64,000 nt of DNA, from assembly GCF_000236685.1 (NCBI RefSeq), contig NC_016633.1, positions 2,728,001 to 2,792,000 of the forward strand, given 5' to 3'. Below, one piece after another: positions 44,495-52,965 of this stretch (the stretch's first letter is position 1; every line of letters starts with the position of its first letter). Below the pieces are notes generated by a model. That model did not search any database. It saw only the letters and a program-made list of their open reading frames with translations, and was not told the origin of the DNA. The position numbers and the translations under genes are program-made. The DNA is from Sphaerochaeta pleomorpha str. Grapes (GTDB taxonomy: Bacteria; Spirochaetota; Spirochaetia; Sphaerochaetales; Sphaerochaetaceae).

Positions 44495-45841
44495 ATGAAT
44501 ATGTCGAATTCAATGAATGTCTTATATGTGCCTGTTGGTGTCGGTACTTTCGATTTGGTCTGTGCTCAGGATCAATTTGAAAAGTCTATTGCCCTGCTAA
44601 GAAACCTCTATCCGGAGGTAATTGTCCCTGAAGAGCCTTTGTTGACCCTTGCAAAACTGAATGCTTTTTTGGATGCCAATAATCCGGATTTTGTTATCGT
44701 ACAGAATATTACGTTCGCAAATTCGGCTTATGTAAGTGAAGTACTTGCTCGTTTTACCTGTCCTCTGTTGCTTTGGACTTTAACCGAACCTATCGTTGAT
44801 GGGGCTCGCTTGCGACTCAATTCCTTGACAGGGGCCTATTCTGCAGCAAATACCATGATGCTTTTGGGCAGGAATGACTTCTTGTATGTGCTTGGAGGCC
44901 CAGAGGATACAAGTGTAATTGCAAAGGTTGGCCAGGCCTTGGCCGCTGTCGGTCTTAGGTACGATCTCAAGGGAATGAAAATGTCTGCTATCGGCCATAC
45001 CCCCCAGGGGTTTGGCTTTGGTAGGGCCCTGGACAGCGAACTGCTGAAGACCTTCTCTGTCCGGCTTGAAAGTATCGAAGTCAGGGAATTGATGGAGAAG
45101 GCCCGTTCCTTCAAGCAGGGGGAGAGCGACCAGTACAAAACGCTTATGGAAGAGAGTACCTGCAACTGTGTGGAATGCCCCCGTGAAAGAATGGAAGATT
45201 CTGCCCATCTCATGCATGCCTATATGGATTATGTACAAGAGAATAACATCAAAGCACTGGCTTCCCGATGCTGGCCTGATTTTTTCACTTCCTACGGGAC
45301 TCCTGTCTGCTCGGTACTTTCTTTGCTCAATGACCAGGGGGTTGCCTCTGTGTGCGAATCAGATATGTATGGAGCCCTATCCCAGTTCGTTGCAAGGAAT
45401 CTGACAAAGAAAAGCTCTTTCTTCGGGGATCCTGTCTATATGGATGAAGAAGCCGGGACCATAACCTATTGGCATTGTGGCATGGCAGCACCTTCTTTGG
45501 CACAAAACAAGTGTGCTTGCATCGGGGTTCATCCCAATCGGAAGATTGGACCGGTCATGGACTTTGCCTGTGCCCCCGAGGAACACGTTACCATCTTCCG
45601 TATCGGAAGAAAGATGGATGGTACCTTCAGGCTTTTCTCTACAAAGGGGAGTGCTTTGGATGTCCCCAAGCAATTTTCGGGAACTTCGGTTGTGGTAAAG
45701 ACTGACCATGATGCAAGGGCCGTTGTGGAAAAAAGTGTAGTCGATGGCTGGGAGCCTCATTTTGTTGTTGCCTATGGCGATATCCAAGAGACCCTCGCTA
45801 TGTTTGCAAAAATCATGCATATCGAGTTCTGCGCCTATTAA
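44495..45841 (+). CDS. L-fucose isomerase-like sugar isomerase
   Basis: A 448-residue protein of the fucose/arabinose isomerase superfamily. The metal-binding pattern ASVCESDMYGALS (E288, D290) and YWHCGMAAPSLA (H327) are visible. These enzymes convert aldoses to ketoses using Mn2+. The natural substrate is unknown. It follows the TTT transporter and may share its operator-controlled transcript, so it could act on what that transporter imports. It could also be an alternative sulfoquinovose isomerase beside the DUF4867-type protein. The FucI family is normally 590 residues, so this is a shorter branch. Confidence 0.82.
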   Translation: MNMSNSMNVLYVPVGVGTFDLVCAQDQFEKSIALLRNLYPEVIVPEEPLLTLAKLNAFLDANNPDFVIVQNITFANSAYVSEVLARFTCPLLLWTLTEPIVDGARLRLNSLTGAYSAANTMMLLGRNDFLYVLGGPEDTSVIAKVGQALAAVGLRYDLKGMKMSAIGHTPQGFGFGRALDSELLKTFSVRLESIEVRELMEKARSFKQGESDQYKTLMEESTCNCVECPRERMEDSAHLMHAYMDYVQENNIKALASRCWPDFFTSYGTPVCSVLSLLNDQGVASVCESDMYGALSQFVARNLTKKSSFFGDPVYMDEEAGTITYWHCGMAAPSLAQNKCACIGVHPNRKIGPVMDFACAPEEHVTIFRIGRKMDGTFRLFSTKGSALDVPKQFSGTSVVVKTDHDARAVVEKSVVDGWEPHFVVAYGDIQETLAMFAKIMHIEFCAY

Positions 45842-46156
45842 TCAGTACTCTCCCTTTCCCCGATTTCTTGTGGTTGAGGAATTGATTGACTGTTCACCAC
45901 GTTCTATGTTTTTATATGTAGGGGGTGGTGAATCTTTATCTGATCCTTTTGCGGGGGTCTGGCTACTTGATAGATAGGATTTCTGTATCTGATACATCCC
46001 AACCGAGACAACGGCAGGAAAGCGAGGGGGTGACAAAGGTCCTTGCAATTCAATAAAGGCAAAGATTCTGCTTTATGAATAATAGCGGATAGTAAACTCA
46101 CTTCTTGTGGATTTTTTCATAGGAAGGGGGTAGACTGATTTAGTATGGAGGATGTA
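45842..46156. other. Non-coding gap before the ROK gene
   Basis: I see no gene. A hairpin with arms TTCACCAC (45893-45900) and GTGGTGAA (45925-45932) around a 24-nt loop may end the TTT operon. No clear promoter for the ROK gene is found. Confidence 0.5.
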
Positions 46157-47323
46157 ATGCAAGGAAATCCGCTGAGAGCTTCTGATTTACGAGTGCACAA
46201 CCAGAATATTGTCTTATCCCGGATTCATGCTTCCCAGACAGTAGGGACATCCCAATCTGAAATAGTCCAGGCTACTGGTTTGAAGGCCCCTACGATTTTC
46301 AGGATTTTTTCTTCCTTGGAAGAAGAGGGTCTGATCAGATCGATTTCCAATGACCTCGAAGAGGGGGCCTTGGCTAAAAAGGGAAGGCGCCCAGTCAATT
46401 TTATCGTATGTAAGGATGCCCGGTATTCGATCGGGATTGAATTCTGGACCGCCTATCTTTCCATCGGGGTTTTTAATTTTCTGGGAGAACGAATTTACTC
46501 GAGCATGCATCCGCTTGCAGATAGGGTAACTGCCGATGAGGTTGTTTCGCTCATCGTCAAGCAAGTCAAGGAAATAATTGAAGAACTGAACATTCCCATG
46601 GAGAAAATGCTTGGCCTTGGGGTGGCAGCCCCCGGGCAGGTTGACCTGGCACAAAACCGGGTTGCCTATTATCCTCGTATTGTAGGTATGAAAAATTACC
46701 CTATCGTGGAGGTCCTTCAACAACAGCTCTCCCTTCCGGTAATCCTTCACAACAATTGCTCGGCCCTGGCTTTCAGTGAATATCGCTATGGTGGTTTTGA
46801 CCATGATGGTTCCATGTTTACCTTCCTGTTGAGAACTGGGGTGAACGGGGCCTTTGTCCATGATGATGTTATTTATACCAATAGCAAATCCCTTACCATT
46901 GAGACAGGGCATATCCCTATCAATTTTGATGGTCCCCGTTGCAGTTGTGGTTCCCGCGGCTGTCTTCAGGCCTTCCTGCAGGACCTCGATCCAGATTCTG
47001 TGGACAACCGCCTGGCTTTGTTCGAAGGGCTGGATGCAAAACTGAAGGATAATGATTTGCAGGCGCTGAGGACTATTGAACGGGCTGCAGGATATCTTGT
47101 AATTGCCATGAAAGTAATCATGCGGTTCCTTGCTCCGAAATCATTCCTTTTTGTTGGTTGCTCAGCTACGGTTTCGGAAGCGATCTGTAATCAGGTGCGA
47201 CGTTTGATTTCTGAACCGGACGCTTTTGAAACTGCCCCCCCTAAAATATTTGCTACCTCATACGATCCTTTGCTCGCACAAAAAGGCGCCTCTGATTTGG
47301 TTTTGGTAGATTTCTTCAGGTAG
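46157..47323 (+). CDS. ROK-family transcriptional regulator
   Basis: A sugar-responsive repressor of the NagC/XylR type. An N-terminal winged helix (TSQSEIVQATGLKAPTIFRIFSSLEEEGLI) is followed by the ROK sugar-binding domain. The zinc-binding motif GHIPIN...CSCGSRGCLQ is intact. The kinase catalytic motif NDAN is replaced by NNCS, and the phosphate loop reads IGIEFWT, so it should bind sugar without phosphorylating it. ATG 46157 with GGAGG just upstream is preferred to 46145. It lies between the TTT and ABC operons, whose promoters share a palindromic operator, making it the likely local regulator. Confidence 0.9.
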   Translation: MQGNPLRASDLRVHNQNIVLSRIHASQTVGTSQSEIVQATGLKAPTIFRIFSSLEEEGLIRSISNDLEEGALAKKGRRPVNFIVCKDARYSIGIEFWTAYLSIGVFNFLGERIYSSMHPLADRVTADEVVSLIVKQVKEIIEELNIPMEKMLGLGVAAPGQVDLAQNRVAYYPRIVGMKNYPIVEVLQQQLSLPVILHNNCSALAFSEYRYGGFDHDGSMFTFLLRTGVNGAFVHDDVIYTNSKSLTIETGHIPINFDGPRCSCGSRGCLQAFLQDLDPDSVDNRLALFEGLDAKLKDNDLQALRTIERAAGYLVIAMKVIMRFLAPKSFLFVGCSATVSEAICNQVRRLISEPDAFETAPPKIFATSYDPLLAQKGASDLVLVDFFR

Positions 47324-47340
47324 CAGCGTCTTCTTTCTCA

Positions 47341-47372
47341 AAGGGGAAGGCGCTTTCCCCAAACTCTTTTTT
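47341..47372 (+). terminator. Terminator of the ROK gene
   Basis: The arms GGGGAA and TTCCCC around GGCGCT, followed by AAACTCTTTTTT, begin about 18 bp after the ROK stop. Confidence 0.8.
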
Positions 47373-47767
47373 GCGGATACCCCTGGTCACCTTACACCTC
47401 ATGTATAAGCCTGCAGCTAACGCGTACAGTACGCGGTCGACCAGGTTCACAATCTTTCTATAAAATCTTTGAACCCAATTACGTTACAGATGGTTGGTTC
47501 GGCTTTTTCCATTGATTTCAATCGATGTCTTGGATGTAGCTTCTTGGGAGGTTTTTGAATGGTTTCCCTTTGGGGAAAGGCAGGCAGGAATATTCCAATC
47601 TACATTTGCGTGTTGTACCATTCAGATAGTGATTTTAAGTAAGATTTTTACAACATTCGTAATGAATTCTGGTAAATATTTAGTGAATATTAGAGTGCCA
47701 CTGTTGATTTCTTAATGTATTTGGTCGTAATTGAATGTTTATGAATATTTGTATTTAGAAAAAAACA

Positions 47768-47797
47768 TTGACAGTCAGTAAAAACCATGGTTACACT
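47768..47797 (+). promoter_or_regulatory. Promoter of the ABC importer/sulfoquinovosidase operon
   Basis: TTGACA (47768-47773) and TACACT (47792-47797) are 18 bp apart, 51 bp before the receptor start. Confidence 0.7.
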
Positions 47798-47808
47798 GAT
47801 ATAGTGAA

Positions 47809-47831
47809 ATTACTTTCTATAAGAAACTAAA
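47809..47831 (+). promoter_or_regulatory. ROK-type operator of the ABC importer operon
   Basis: The arms ATTACTT and AACTAAA surround 9 bp. Aligned with the transketolase operator (opposite strand) 18 to 19 of 23 bases agree, including the runs TTACTTTC and AACTAAA. It lies just after the transcription start, where a repressor would block elongation or initiation. Confidence 0.65.
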
Positions 47832-47848
47832 TACAAAAGGAGATTCTT

Positions 47849-49117
47849 ATGTTGCGTAAATCAAAGACACTGGCAGTGTTGCTCGTAGTTCTTTCGTTGG
47901 TTTTCCCTCTGTTCGCACAGGGGCAAACCGAAGCATCAACCCCGAAGGAAGTTGAACTTCGATGGGCAAGCATCTGGGTAGGCAATGATAGCAAGGCCCC
48001 TGCAGTAGAGGCATTGGTGAATGAATTCAACGCCGCAAATGCAGGAAAAATCAAAGTTGTCATCGAGCCTCAGCCCGATTACAATGCGTATGAACAGAAA
48101 GTCCGTACTTCCCTGGCAGCCGGCCAGGCCCCTGCGGATATCTTCACGATCAAATTCAATCCTACAACTGCTACGTTCTACCAGTCAAAATTGCTAATGG
48201 ACTTCGCAAAAGTAATGGATTCCGAGTGGAAGTCAACCTTTGACGCAGGCTCTTTGGCCCAGTCAACCGTAGATGGTGTTCTCAGATCCCTCCCGATGGA
48301 AGTTGCCATTCTGCCCATCTGGTACAACATGGACGCTTTCAAGTCAGTCGGTGTTACCTCAGTACCAAAGACCATGGATGAGTTGATGAGCGCATTCGAC
48401 AAGCTGAAGGCTGCAGGAATTGCCCCTTCGAGTCAGATGACTGGCGATACAAACGCTTGGACTTCCATGATTTGGTTCTCCCACCTTGCAGTCTCCCTCG
48501 GCGGAGTCAATGTCTGGGACAAACCCTTTACTGATCCTGCTTTCGTCCAGGCAGCTACCATCTTGAAGAAGGTAATTACCGATTATTCTACCGCTGATGC
48601 AGTAGGCCTCGGTGCAGGTGGAAGCGGCGGGCATTTCCTTGCCGGACGCACTGCCGTGTTCTCCAACGGACCTTGGTATGCCGGTCGTGCAGACCTTGCG
48701 GCTACCCCGTTCTTCAATTCGATCAAGATTGACAAGCTTGCCCCTGCCGGGTCAACCTCTGATTTCATGATCAGCCGCCTGCAGGCAAATATCTGTGCAG
48801 CCTCAACGAATGACAAGGCTAAAGAAGCAGCTATCCTTGAGTTCATGAAGTATTTGACCAGCAAGGCAAGTATCGCCCGCATTGCAGAATCCTCTGGTGC
48901 AATGTTTGCAATCAAGTCCGGTTACATGCCCGTCAAACCGCTCCAGAAGCAGTTCTATGAACTGGCCAATTCTGTTTCTGCAACCTCTTTCGACCTTGAG
49001 GCAGCCCTTGGTGCCGAAGTTACCCTTGAGTTTGCCCAGCAGCTTGGTGCCCTTGCCCTGGGGAATATCACCCCTGAAGAATTCTGTGCCCTGGTTGACA
49101 GGAAGATTGAACGCTAA
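47849..49117 (+). CDS. ABC sugar-binding protein, candidate sulfoquinovose-glycoside receptor
   Basis: A family 1 extracellular solute-binding protein of 422 residues. The signal peptide ends near FPLFAQGQTEA. Typical segments are VVIEPQPDYNAYEQKVRTSLAAGQAPADIF and GRTAVFSNGPWYAG. It is the first gene of an operon with two permeases and a sulfoquinovosidase-type GH31 enzyme, so the expected ligand is sulfoquinovosyl glycerol or sulfoquinovose. AAAGGAG precedes the ATG. The ligand is inference from context. Confidence 0.9.
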   Translation: MLRKSKTLAVLLVVLSLVFPLFAQGQTEASTPKEVELRWASIWVGNDSKAPAVEALVNEFNAANAGKIKVVIEPQPDYNAYEQKVRTSLAAGQAPADIFTIKFNPTTATFYQSKLLMDFAKVMDSEWKSTFDAGSLAQSTVDGVLRSLPMEVAILPIWYNMDAFKSVGVTSVPKTMDELMSAFDKLKAAGIAPSSQMTGDTNAWTSMIWFSHLAVSLGGVNVWDKPFTDPAFVQAATILKKVITDYSTADAVGLGAGGSGGHFLAGRTAVFSNGPWYAGRADLAATPFFNSIKIDKLAPAGSTSDFMISRLQANICAASTNDKAKEAAILEFMKYLTSKASIARIAESSGAMFAIKSGYMPVKPLQKQFYELANSVSATSFDLEAALGAEVTLEFAQQLGALALGNITPEEFCALVDRKIER

Positions 49118-49127
49118 AAGTCTTTAT

Positions 49128-49154
49128 AGCCACCATCAAGCAATGATGGTGGCT
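49128..49154 (+). terminator. Attenuator-like hairpin after the ABC receptor gene
   Basis: A perfect 11-bp stem, AGCCACCATCA with TGATGGTGGCT, around a 5-nt loop, followed by a pyrimidine tract ending in TTTTT. It probably lowers expression of the permeases relative to the receptor. Confidence 0.75.
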
Positions 49155-49185
49155 TCAATTCCCCCTTTTTCTGAGGAGTCCAAAC

Positions 49186-50079
49186 ATGCAGGCAAACAGC
49201 AAACGAGGTAGAACAATTTGGGGTGGAAGGATACTTTTCCTCCTTCCTGTTTTCCTGTTCTTCTTTTTCTTTTATCTTTACCCGTTCGTTTTCACCATTT
49301 TTACCAGTTTCACTTCTTGGCGTGGCATTGGTTCCATGAAATTCAACGGATTACACAACTATGTGAAATTACTCTCAGACCCTACTTTCAGAAAAGCCCT
49401 TGGAAACAACATCATCTGGGCTCTCTGCCAAGGTTTCATACAGGTTCCCCTTGCCTGTCTCGTTGCCATGATTCTTGTTCGTAAGCCGAAAGGCTGGAAA
49501 TTCCTGAGGACGGTGTATTACCTTCCCAATGTAATCTCGACAGTAGCCTTGGCGATGGTCTGGGTTGCCATTTACAATGTCACAGGACCCTTGAATTTTA
49601 TTTTGGAAAAACTGTTCGGCATGGAAAGCAAAAACTGGCTCGGGAATCCCGATACTGCCTTGTTTTCTGTTATTTTCCAGACCGTTATCTATATTGGTTA
49701 CTTTATGATAGTTCTCCTTGCCTCTGCGATGAATATTTCCCGTTCCCTCTACGAAGCAGCAGAGATTGATGGGGCGAATACCCTGCAACAGGAGATTCAT
49801 ATCACCCTCCCCATGTTACGCGGAAGCCTGATCACTACCATGACGTTGGCAATGGCTTATGGAATGAGGCATTTTGAGTCCACCTTCCTGATGACAGGGG
49901 GAGGCCCTGCCTATTCGACAACCACCATGGGTATTGACCTGTACCTGAAGATGGATGCCCTGCGTTACAGCGAAGCTAGTACTGCCGGCGTATTCCTCAT
50001 CTTGTTGGGTACGGTGGTCATTACGCTTCTCAGAAAGCTCTTCGGGAAATCTGACCCGATGAGCGATATGGCACAGTAG
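49186..50079 (+). CDS. ABC sugar permease (MalF type)
   Basis: An inner-membrane permease of 297 residues with six spans. The EAA loop that contacts the ATPase is EAAEIDGANTLQQEIHITLP near residue 190. GAGGAG lies about 8 bp before the ATG. No ATPase gene is in the operon, so a shared MsmX/UgpC-type ATPase from elsewhere is expected. Confidence 0.93.
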   Translation: MQANSKRGRTIWGGRILFLLPVFLFFFFFYLYPFVFTIFTSFTSWRGIGSMKFNGLHNYVKLLSDPTFRKALGNNIIWALCQGFIQVPLACLVAMILVRKPKGWKFLRTVYYLPNVISTVALAMVWVAIYNVTGPLNFILEKLFGMESKNWLGNPDTALFSVIFQTVIYIGYFMIVLLASAMNISRSLYEAAEIDGANTLQQEIHITLPMLRGSLITTMTLAMAYGMRHFESTFLMTGGGPAYSTTTMGIDLYLKMDALRYSEASTAGVFLILLGTVVITLLRKLFGKSDPMSDMAQ

Positions 50080-50089
50080 GAGGCTTGGT

Positions 50090-50932
50090 ATGAAAGTAAA
50101 ACATAGTACCCTATGGGTTTTTGGCAATACGCTCAAATGGATTCTGTTGCTTGTGCTGCTGGCCCTTGCACTGCTTCCTCTTATCTGGCTCTTTATCAGT
50201 TCGCTCAGGACAAACCTCGAATTACAGGTTTCCCCTTTTGGACTGCCTGAGAAATTGCAGTGGTCGAACTATAAAAATGCCTTGGCCATGGCGAGTCTTC
50301 CCCGATTGTTGTTCAATTCGGTTTTTGTCGCTGCCTGTGCGGTAATCCTGAATATGCTGGTTACGGCTATGGCCGGTTTCATCCTTTCCAGGGAACACTT
50401 CAAGGGTAGGGATATAATCTATACTGTTTTGACTGCAGGGGTTTTGGTACCAGTTATTTCATTTATGGTTCCCTACTTTTCCCTGATAACCCATACCGGT
50501 CTTTACAACACCCTTTTTGCGTTGATCCTTGTCTATACTGCGGTCAATATCCCCGTTTCCATCTTTTTGGTTACTGCTTTCATGAAAAGCATTCCCAAGG
50601 AACTTGAAGAGGCGGCGATTATCGATGGCTGTGGTTTTCTCAAGCGTTTCACCAAGATTATTCTTCCTTTGTCACGTTCGGGGCTAGTCACTGCAGGGAC
50701 TTTTTGTTTCATCTATTCCTGGAATGAATTCCTCATGGCCATGTTGTTGACATCCAGTATTGAGGCAAGGACTATCCAGCTTGGGATCAAGTTCTTCTCA
50801 AGCCAGTTCATTACCGATTACAGCAGTATGTATGCTGCAGTTATCATTACCATTATCCCGAGTGTTGTCGGATATGTGATGCTGCATGACAAGATTATCG
50901 GCGGACTTACCGCCGGAGGGGTTAAAGGCTAA
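50090..50932 (+). CDS. ABC sugar permease (MalG type)
   Basis: The second permease, 280 residues with six spans and the EAA loop EEAAIIDGCGFLKRFTKIILP near residue 170. The characteristic ending GLTAGGVKG is present. It follows the first permease by 10 bp and precedes the GH31 gene by 2 bp, so import and hydrolysis are probably coexpressed. Confidence 0.93.
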   Translation: MKVKHSTLWVFGNTLKWILLLVLLALALLPLIWLFISSLRTNLELQVSPFGLPEKLQWSNYKNALAMASLPRLLFNSVFVAACAVILNMLVTAMAGFILSREHFKGRDIIYTVLTAGVLVPVISFMVPYFSLITHTGLYNTLFALILVYTAVNIPVSIFLVTAFMKSIPKELEEAAIIDGCGFLKRFTKIILPLSRSGLVTAGTFCFIYSWNEFLMAMLLTSSIEARTIQLGIKFFSSQFITDYSSMYAAVIITIIPSVVGYVMLHDKIIGGLTAGGVKG

Positions 50933-50934
50933 AT

Positions 50935-52956
50935 ATGATTAGTTGTACGATGGAGCAGGATCGTTTGGTTGTTTCCTACGGTAAGTTGGTTTTGATAAAC
51001 CATAGCCCGCAAACACCATTTGTTACGCTCTATAAGGGAGCTGAATCCATAGATATGTATCGCGGCAACTTCTTTATCGAGGATAGCCTGAACGAGACGC
51101 TCCCTTTGAAAGAGTATTCCCTTTCCGAGGTTTTGGAGGAAGGCCGGGTTTACTATAAGATTGTCTTCAGCAATGGGGAAAACAGGCTCACCTGTATTCT
51201 CATTGAGAAAGCAGGGAGAATCGAGATTTCCTTTTCTGCGATTCCAGAATCCTACAACAGGATTGAACTGTGCCTGGTAGCCAATGATGATGAGCATATC
51301 TATGGTTGTGGCGAGCAGTTTTCGTTTCTCGACCTGAGGGGTAAGCAATTTCCCCTTTGGACAGGGGAGCAGGGAGTAGGGAGAAACAAGAATACGAATA
51401 TCACCCAGATTGCCGACCGTGAAGACAGGGCAGGTGGTGATTACCATACCACGTTCTATCCGCAACCCACCTTTGTTTCGAGTAGATCCTATTTTTTGCA
51501 TGCTGAAACCTATGGGTACGCTTTGTTTGATTTCTCCCGACCCCTATGCCACCGCCTTAGGTTCTGGGATGTGCCGTCTTCTTTGACTATCAGTACAAAA
51601 CCAACTCTTCTGGAGGTAGTCCAGGATGTTTCGGCTTTGCTTGGGCGTCAAGGAGAACTTCCCTCCTGGGTGTATGACGGGGTTATATTGGGAATCCAGG
51701 GAGGAACGGGTACCTGTCTTGCAAAGCTTGACGCCATGCAGAAAGCCAATGTTCCTGTCACCGGTATCTGGGCTCAGGACTGGGAAGGTGAAAATTATAC
51801 CAGTTTCGGGAAAAGACTCCGTTGGAACTGGCAATGGGATAAAAACCTATATCCCGGCCTTGATACAGTCATTCCAGAGCTGATGAAGCAACAGATTCGA
51901 TTCCTAGGCTATATTAATCCCTATGTTGTCGTAGATGGGCCTTTGTTCAACGAAGCCAAGAAAAAAGGTTTTCTTGCCCTTACCAAGGAAGGCAACGTCT
52001 TTCTCGTAGACTTCGGTGAATTCGATGCAGCCATTGTAGATTTTACCAACCGGGAAGCTGCAATCTGGTATAGGGACGTTATCGAGAAGGAACTCATTGG
52101 ATTCGGATTGTCCGGGTGGATGGCTGATTTCGGGGAATATCTTCCTACTGACGTTGTCCTTTATGATAAAAGCTCTGCTTTGGTAGCCCATAATGCATGG
52201 CCTGGTTTCTGGGCGCAAGTCAACAAAGAGGCTATCGAGCACAGTGGCAAAAGTGACGAGTGTTTCTTTTTCATGCGCGCAGGGAATGCGAGAAGCCTTG
52301 CTTCCTGTCCGATGATGTGGGCCGGGGATCAGAATGTCGATTGGTCAGAAGATGACGGGCTTCCTTCTGTCCTTACCAGCGCCCTTTCGCTGGCTATGAG
52401 CGGAATGGGGTTGCAGCACAGCGATATCGGTGGTTATACAACCCTGTATGGCATGAAGAGGACCAAGGAGTTGTTGCTTCGTTGGACTGAGTTTGCCGCC
52501 TTCACCCCGCTGATGAGAACCCATGAAGGGAATCGGCCTAAGGATAACTGGCAGTTCGATAGCGATGCAGAGACCATTGGGCTTTTTGCCAGGATGGCAA
52601 GCCTGCATAAAGACCTCAAACCGTATCTGCAGCATGGCGTGAAAGAAAACGCTGAGCAGGGTATTCCCCTGATGAGGCCAGTGTTTCTCCATTACCCAAA
52701 AGAGCCTTTTTTTGAGTGCAAGGATTCGTATCTTCTGGGAAGGGACCTTTTTGTTGCCCCTGTGATGAAAAATGGCGAGGTTCAGCGGAAGGTATTCCTG
52801 CCAGATGAAAGCTGGGTTCACCTGTTTTCCTCTAAGCGATACACAGCGGGGAACCATCTCATTGAGACCCCGATTGGGAGTCCTGCCGTCTTCTATCGGG
52901 AAGATTCCCCCTTTGCAGAATTGTTTTCCGGTATTTCAATCAAATACAGGACCTAA
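50935..52956 (+). CDS. yihQ: GH31 sulfoquinovosidase (YihQ type)
   Basis: It hydrolyses alpha-sulfoquinovosides to free sulfoquinovose. The 673 residues are close to E. coli YihQ. The nucleophile is D398 in WMADFGEYLPTD and the acid/base D465 in MMWAGDQNVDW. Residues that recognise the sulfonate in YihQ (Arg301, Trp304, Tyr508, from memory) have equivalents at R294 and W297 in FGKRLRWNW and at Y501 in DIGGYTT. All five, with the catalytic pair, share one offset of seven. There is no signal peptide, so it acts in the cytoplasm after import. Alternative GH31 activities such as alpha-xylosidase are unlikely. Confidence 0.9.
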   Translation: MISCTMEQDRLVVSYGKLVLINHSPQTPFVTLYKGAESIDMYRGNFFIEDSLNETLPLKEYSLSEVLEEGRVYYKIVFSNGENRLTCILIEKAGRIEISFSAIPESYNRIELCLVANDDEHIYGCGEQFSFLDLRGKQFPLWTGEQGVGRNKNTNITQIADREDRAGGDYHTTFYPQPTFVSSRSYFLHAETYGYALFDFSRPLCHRLRFWDVPSSLTISTKPTLLEVVQDVSALLGRQGELPSWVYDGVILGIQGGTGTCLAKLDAMQKANVPVTGIWAQDWEGENYTSFGKRLRWNWQWDKNLYPGLDTVIPELMKQQIRFLGYINPYVVVDGPLFNEAKKKGFLALTKEGNVFLVDFGEFDAAIVDFTNREAAIWYRDVIEKELIGFGLSGWMADFGEYLPTDVVLYDKSSALVAHNAWPGFWAQVNKEAIEHSGKSDECFFFMRAGNARSLASCPMMWAGDQNVDWSEDDGLPSVLTSALSLAMSGMGLQHSDIGGYTTLYGMKRTKELLLRWTEFAAFTPLMRTHEGNRPKDNWQFDSDAETIGLFARMASLHKDLKPYLQHGVKENAEQGIPLMRPVFLHYPKEPFFECKDSYLLGRDLFVAPVMKNGEVQRKVFLPDESWVHLFSSKRYTAGNHLIETPIGSPAVFYREDSPFAELFSGISIKYRT

Positions 52957-52965
52957 ATCTTTCTG

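Larger units (their letters stand above)
47373..47848. other. Long intergenic region upstream of the ABC importer
   Basis: No gene is supported. The left part holds the perfect 15-bp palindrome CGCGTACAGTACGCG (47421-47435), nested between CCTGGTC (47382-47388) and GACCAGG (47439-47445). The rest is A/T-rich and leads to the importer promoter and operator at 47768-47831. Confidence 0.6.

Noticed and set aside
47494-47715. A 73-codon open frame in the gap before the ABC importer
   Set aside because: It has no ribosome site and no family features, and it lies in A/T-rich sequence that carries regulatory sites.
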